Shown here: positions 61,711 through 64,000 of the stretch, one piece after another
How positions within the stretch are numbered: position 1 is the stretch's first letter
Layout: every line of letters begins with the position of its first letter
Source of the DNA: Gluconobacter albidus
Lineage (GTDB): Bacteria; Pseudomonadota; Alphaproteobacteria; Acetobacterales; Acetobacteraceae
Assembly: GCF_002723915.1 (NCBI RefSeq)
Contig: NZ_BEWL01000002.1
Coordinates: 391,831-455,830, forward strand
Direction: 5' to 3'
DNA length: 64,000 nucleotides
Notes under the pieces: model-generated
The model's database searches: none
What the model saw: only the letters and a program-made list of their open reading frames with translations
What the model was told of the DNA's origin: nothing
Made by a program: the position numbers and the translations under genes

Positions 61711-61929
61711 GTGGCGGTAAACGAGACAGGTATTGCGCAGGACGATAAGACGCTTGAGCGTCTTGAGGAAGCGATGATGCGGATTGCCGCTGCGTCCGAG
61801 CGTCATGTGCTGGCAAAGGAAGCCTGTGAGCGCGCCCTTCATTCTGCGCCTGATCTTTCGGAATTTGCAGCCAATATTGATGCGCTGTGCGCCCGCATTC
61901 AGGGCGTGCTGAACAGGAAAGAGGGCTGA
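61711..61929 (+). CDS. Small coiled-coil protein upstream of zapA
   Basis: A 72-residue, helical, charged protein (D-D-K-T-L-E-R-L-E-E-A-M-M-R-I-A) starting with GTG at 61711 after GGAACGGGAAGAAC. It is 3 bp upstream of zapA. Small helical proteins in this place are common in alphaproteobacteria and may act with ZapA. Function is not known; an upstream in-frame ATG would give an extra 35 residues of poor sequence. Confidence 0.6.
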   Translation: MAVNETGIAQDDKTLERLEEAMMRIAAASERHVLAKEACERALHSAPDLSEFAANIDALCARIQGVLNRKEG

Positions 61930-61932
61930 CCA

Positions 61933-62277
61933 ATGGGACAGGTGTCTATTCGCCTTAATGGTTATGTCTATAGCGTCGGGTGTCAGGATGGCGAAGAAGC
62001 GCATCTGTATGACATGGCCCGTCATGTCGAAGGCTGGCTCCAGCGGGCCCGGAGTCTGGGTGGCGCTGCAAGCGAATCCAAGACGCTCATGATGGCAGCG
62101 CTTCTGATGGCCGATGAAATTTTCGAACTGAAGCACCGGCAGATTTCGCCTCAGGCCGAGGCGCAGATCCAGCAGGCAGGCCATTTGCTTCAACGTGAGG
62201 GCGCGCGTCAGGAGCGGCTGGCCCGACTGGCGGGGCAGGCGGAGCTTCTTGCCGCAGAACTTGAACGCGCCTCCTGA
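61933..62277 (+). CDS. zapA: Cell division protein ZapA
   Basis: A 114-residue FtsZ-ring-stabilising protein. The N-terminal V-S-I-R-L-N-G-Y-V-Y-S-V-G-C (about 4-17) is the ZapA start, and the C-terminal half is a long coiled coil. It is followed by the 6S RNA, the gene order seen in many alphaproteobacteria (zapA-ssrS-fau). Confidence 0.9.
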   Translation: MGQVSIRLNGYVYSVGCQDGEEAHLYDMARHVEGWLQRARSLGGAASESKTLMMAALLMADEIFELKHRQISPQAEAQIQQAGHLLQREGARQERLARLAGQAELLAAELERAS

Positions 62278-62293
62278 TTCTTCAAGGTTTGCA

Positions 62294-62321
62294 TTGAACA
62301 TCGGGCCGGACAGTCTAATAT
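62294..62321 (+). promoter_or_regulatory. Predicted promoter of the 6S RNA
   Basis: TTGAAC (62294-62299), a 16-bp spacer, TAATAT (62316-62321). A start near 62328-62330 agrees with the 5' end of the closing stem of the 6S RNA. Confidence 0.55.
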
Positions 62322-62328
62322 AGGGAAT

Positions 62329-62480
62329 GGAGCTGCCTGGTGCGTCAGGCAAATCATCCCCCGGGCCGATAAGCATTCCTACGGGAACTGGCTCTGTCGT
62401 GGCCCTGGTCACGTTAACCGGTGCCCACCTGCACTTGCAGGTCTAGGAGGGCTGAAAAGACCAACGGCTTTGGCGGCTCC
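62329..62480 (+). ncRNA. ssrS: 6S RNA
   Basis: The 192-bp gap between zapA and fau is the usual location of 6S RNA, which binds RNA polymerase with sigma-70 in stationary phase. The ends pair: GGAGCTGCC at 62329 with GGCGGCTCC at 62472-62480 (one G-U pair), forming the closing stem of a rod-like RNA of about 150 nt. A promoter-like pair precedes it. The internal bubble was not confirmed by folding. Its 3' end overlaps the predicted TTG start of fau by about 11 bases, as found for tightly packed 6S-fau loci. Confidence 0.75.
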
Positions 62481-63048
62481 ACAGATTTCCGAAATCGACG
62501 TTCTTAAAAAAAGACTGCGTTGTAAAATGGCGGAGTGTCGGCTGGCACTTTCTCCTGCTGATGAAGAGCGGCTGCGCCTCCTTCTCCTGAAGGAAATTCT
62601 TGCACAGCCAGCCCAGCGGATTGCCGCTGTCTGGCCTCTTGCCGGAGAAGTCGATCTTCGGCCTCTATGTCACGCTGTGTCGGAAACAGGACGTCAGGTT
62701 CTGTTACCTGAAACCACGCCCAAGGGCTCTCCTCTGGTTTTCAGGCGCTGGACGCCCGCTTGCCCCATGATCGCTGGTCGTTTCGGAACATCGCACCCCG
62801 AAGGGGAAATTGAGGTTCCGGATCTCGTTCTCGTTCCCTTTCTGGCGTTCGACCGTTTCGGTTACCGCCTTGGATATGGTGGCGGTTACTATGACCGTAC
62901 TCTGGCCGCACTGGATGTGCCGGCGATCGGCTTCGGTTTTGCCGGTCAGCAGGTCGATTCCGTGCCGACTGGGCCTTACGACGTTCCGTTAAAAACGATT
63001 GTGACCGAGCGCGGAATTATCAGGGCTGATCTCCCAAAACCATTATGA
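62470..63048 (+). CDS. fau: 5-Formyltetrahydrofolate cyclo-ligase
   Basis: A 192-residue enzyme that turns 5-formyl-THF into methenyl-THF with ATP. The N-terminal K-K-R-L-R segment (about 13-17) is part of the ATP site, so a start before it is needed; TTG at 62470 fits best. The C-terminal G-Y-G-G-G-Y-Y-D-R-T (about 138-147) is the family signature. In many bacteria this gene is co-transcribed with the 6S RNA. Confidence 0.9.
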   Translation: MAAPQISEIDVLKKRLRCKMAECRLALSPADEERLRLLLLKEILAQPAQRIAAVWPLAGEVDLRPLCHAVSETGRQVLLPETTPKGSPLVFRRWTPACPMIAGRFGTSHPEGEIEVPDLVLVPFLAFDRFGYRLGYGGGYYDRTLAALDVPAIGFGFAGQQVDSVPTGPYDVPLKTIVTERGIIRADLPKPL

Positions 63049-63059
63049 AAGACTGACTG

Positions 63060-63875
63060 TTGAGACTGCTGTTTCTGGGCGACATTATCGGGCGTAGCGG
63101 GCGTGAGGCCATTATCCGAAATCTGGCCGATTGGCGTCAGAAACTCTCACTGGATCTGGTGGTCGCAAATGGGGAGAATGCTTCACACGGCTATGGCCTG
63201 TCGCCTGATATAGCGAAAAACCTGCATAGCGCCGGGGTCGATGTCATTACGCTGGGCAACCATGCCTGGGACCGTCGTGACATGATCGGCTATATCAATC
63301 AGGCTCCTCATATCGTCAGGCCCGCCAATTATCCTGCCGGAACCCCGGGGCAGGGGAGCCATATCGTCGAAATAAGCCGCGGGCGCAGGGCTCTGGTCAT
63401 CAATGTGATGGGCCGCATTTTCATGGACCCGCTGGACGATCCTTTCCGGGTCGTCAGCGAAATCCTGTCCCGGCACCGTCTCGGGGTGACGGTTCATGCC
63501 ATCCTGATTGACGTTCATGCCGAGGCCACCAGCGAGAAAATGGGCTTTGGAGCCTATTTTGATGGCAGGGCCTCTGTCGTGGTGGGGACCCACACGCATG
63601 TTCCCACCGCAGATCACCGCATTCTGCCCGCAGGCACAGCCTATCAGACAGATGCGGGAATGTGTGGTGACTACGATAGCGTCATAGGAATGGGAAAACC
63701 CGCCGCCCTTCACAAACTGGTTCGTAAAACCCCGGGTGACCGTCCGCAGCCGGCGGAAGGGGAGGCGACAGTTTGTGGGCTCATGGTGGAAACGGATGAT
63801 GCCACCGGTCTGGCCAGAAAGGTCGCCCCGCTGCGGATTGGTGGCCATCTGGCTCCCAACTGGCCGGACTTCTGA
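63060..63875 (+). CDS. YmdB-like metallophosphoesterase (TIGR00282 type)
   Basis: A 271-residue protein with the YmdB pattern: F-L-G-D-I-I-G-R-S-G-R at 5-15, N-G-E-N-A-S-H-G near 37-44, T-L-G-N-H-A-W-D near 63-70 and V-G-T-H-T-H-V-P-T near 178-186. Bacillus YmdB is a cAMP phosphodiesterase that controls biofilm formation. The start is TTG at 63060. It directly follows fau and may be co-transcribed. Confidence 0.9.
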   Translation: MRLLFLGDIIGRSGREAIIRNLADWRQKLSLDLVVANGENASHGYGLSPDIAKNLHSAGVDVITLGNHAWDRRDMIGYINQAPHIVRPANYPAGTPGQGSHIVEISRGRRALVINVMGRIFMDPLDDPFRVVSEILSRHRLGVTVHAILIDVHAEATSEKMGFGAYFDGRASVVVGTHTHVPTADHRILPAGTAYQTDAGMCGDYDSVIGMGKPAALHKLVRKTPGDRPQPAEGEATVCGLMVETDDATGLARKVAPLRIGGHLAPNWPDF

Positions 63876-63915
63876 GAAAAGCAGAAAATTTGAGAAAAAT
63901 CCGCCTTTTTTCGAG

Positions 63916-63926
63916 TGCGATTCGCA
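63916..63926. promoter_or_regulatory. Possible Fur-type operator (inverted repeat)
   Basis: TGCGATTCGCA is a perfect 5-1-5 inverted repeat in an AT-rich region at the end of the window, followed by AATGAATAA. It resembles the core of iron-box-like sequences found before siderophore receptor genes in acetic acid bacteria. The gene it would control lies outside the window. Confidence 0.35.
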
Positions 63927-64000
63927 ATGAATAACGTGGGTTAGTCATTTTTACCGCAGAAAACCGGGATTTTTTCTGTTGATAAGTGTCTTGTGAATTC

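Noticed and set aside
1..64000. CRISPR array, tRNA, rRNA or IS element
   Set aside because: No regularly spaced repeats, cloverleaf-like sequences or transposase genes were recognised by eye on either strand.

Overview
The window looks like a chromosomal segment of an acetic acid bacterium, most probably Gluconobacter. The main reasons are an 808-residue membrane-bound PQQ glucose dehydrogenase of the Gluconobacter type, a CIO-type (cyanide-insensitive bd) quinol oxidase with a tiny accessory subunit, a ROK-family sugar kinase of the fructokinase type, many membrane-anchored or periplasmic oxidative functions, and high-GC codon use throughout. No rRNA, tRNA, insertion sequence or CRISPR array was recognised. 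All assignments come from reading the sequence; no database search was possible.

Layout, left to right. 1-1145: the end of a probable Rieske-type oxygenase and an aldo/keto reductase. 1256-6887: a six-gene, translationally coupled operon that resembles the membrane and hydrogenase modules of hydrogenase-4/formate hydrogenlyase/complex I, but whose large subunit has lost all four Ni-binding cysteines. 7053-11212: ROK sugar kinase, phosphatidylserine synthase and decarboxylase (phosphatidylethanolamine synthesis), a methyltransferase and glyoxalase II. 11271-13909: the CIO oxidase operon cioAB plus a 49-residue subunit. 14129-18428: a DUF2125-like protein, plsC, a YdcF-like protein and ftsX/ftsE. 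18552-23818: a zinc-finger membrane protein, a small membrane protein, two coupled histidine kinases with receiver domains, and sufE. 23858-27388: two small secreted proteins and glucose dehydrogenase.

27699-33152 is the ribosomal/translation block rpmI-rplT-(terminator/attenuator)-pheS-pheT-lpxB. 33157-42776 holds trpS, a membrane-anchored cytochrome c, tdk, an FKBP lipoprotein, argG, rlmN, the isoprenoid operon tlyA-dxs-ispA-xseB (read on the minus strand) and a TusA-like protein. 42855-44682 is a small phage-like island: a strong promoter followed at once by a terminator, an XhlA-like holin-associated gene interrupted by an in-frame amber codon, an endolysin-like gene, a strong hairpin, and a glycosyltransferase on the other strand. 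44742-52178 carries a purine permease, an AsmA-like protein, a heme oxygenase, another glycosyltransferase and lepA. 52263-55187 is a MotB-like/MotA-like/OmpA-like operon with no flagellar genes nearby. 55262-59321 holds an inositol monophosphatase and the EF-P system (efp, epmB, epmA). 59432-61675 encodes two lipoproteins, a ThiE-like protein and an unknown protein. 61711-63875 is a small coiled-coil gene, zapA, a 6S RNA, fau and a YmdB-like phosphoesterase.

The most interesting system is the six-gene operon at 1256-6887. It keeps the iron-sulfur small subunit with all four cluster cysteines and a fused NuoC/NuoD-like large subunit. It has lost the [NiFe] site, has no ferredoxin-like electron-entry subunit, and its antiporter-like membrane subunits lack intramembrane lysines. 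It fits the idea of an 'energy-converting hydrogenase related' (Ehr) complex, in unusually reduced form. The second system of interest is the compact lysis-like cassette, which mimics the late promoter-terminator arrangement of lambdoid phages.
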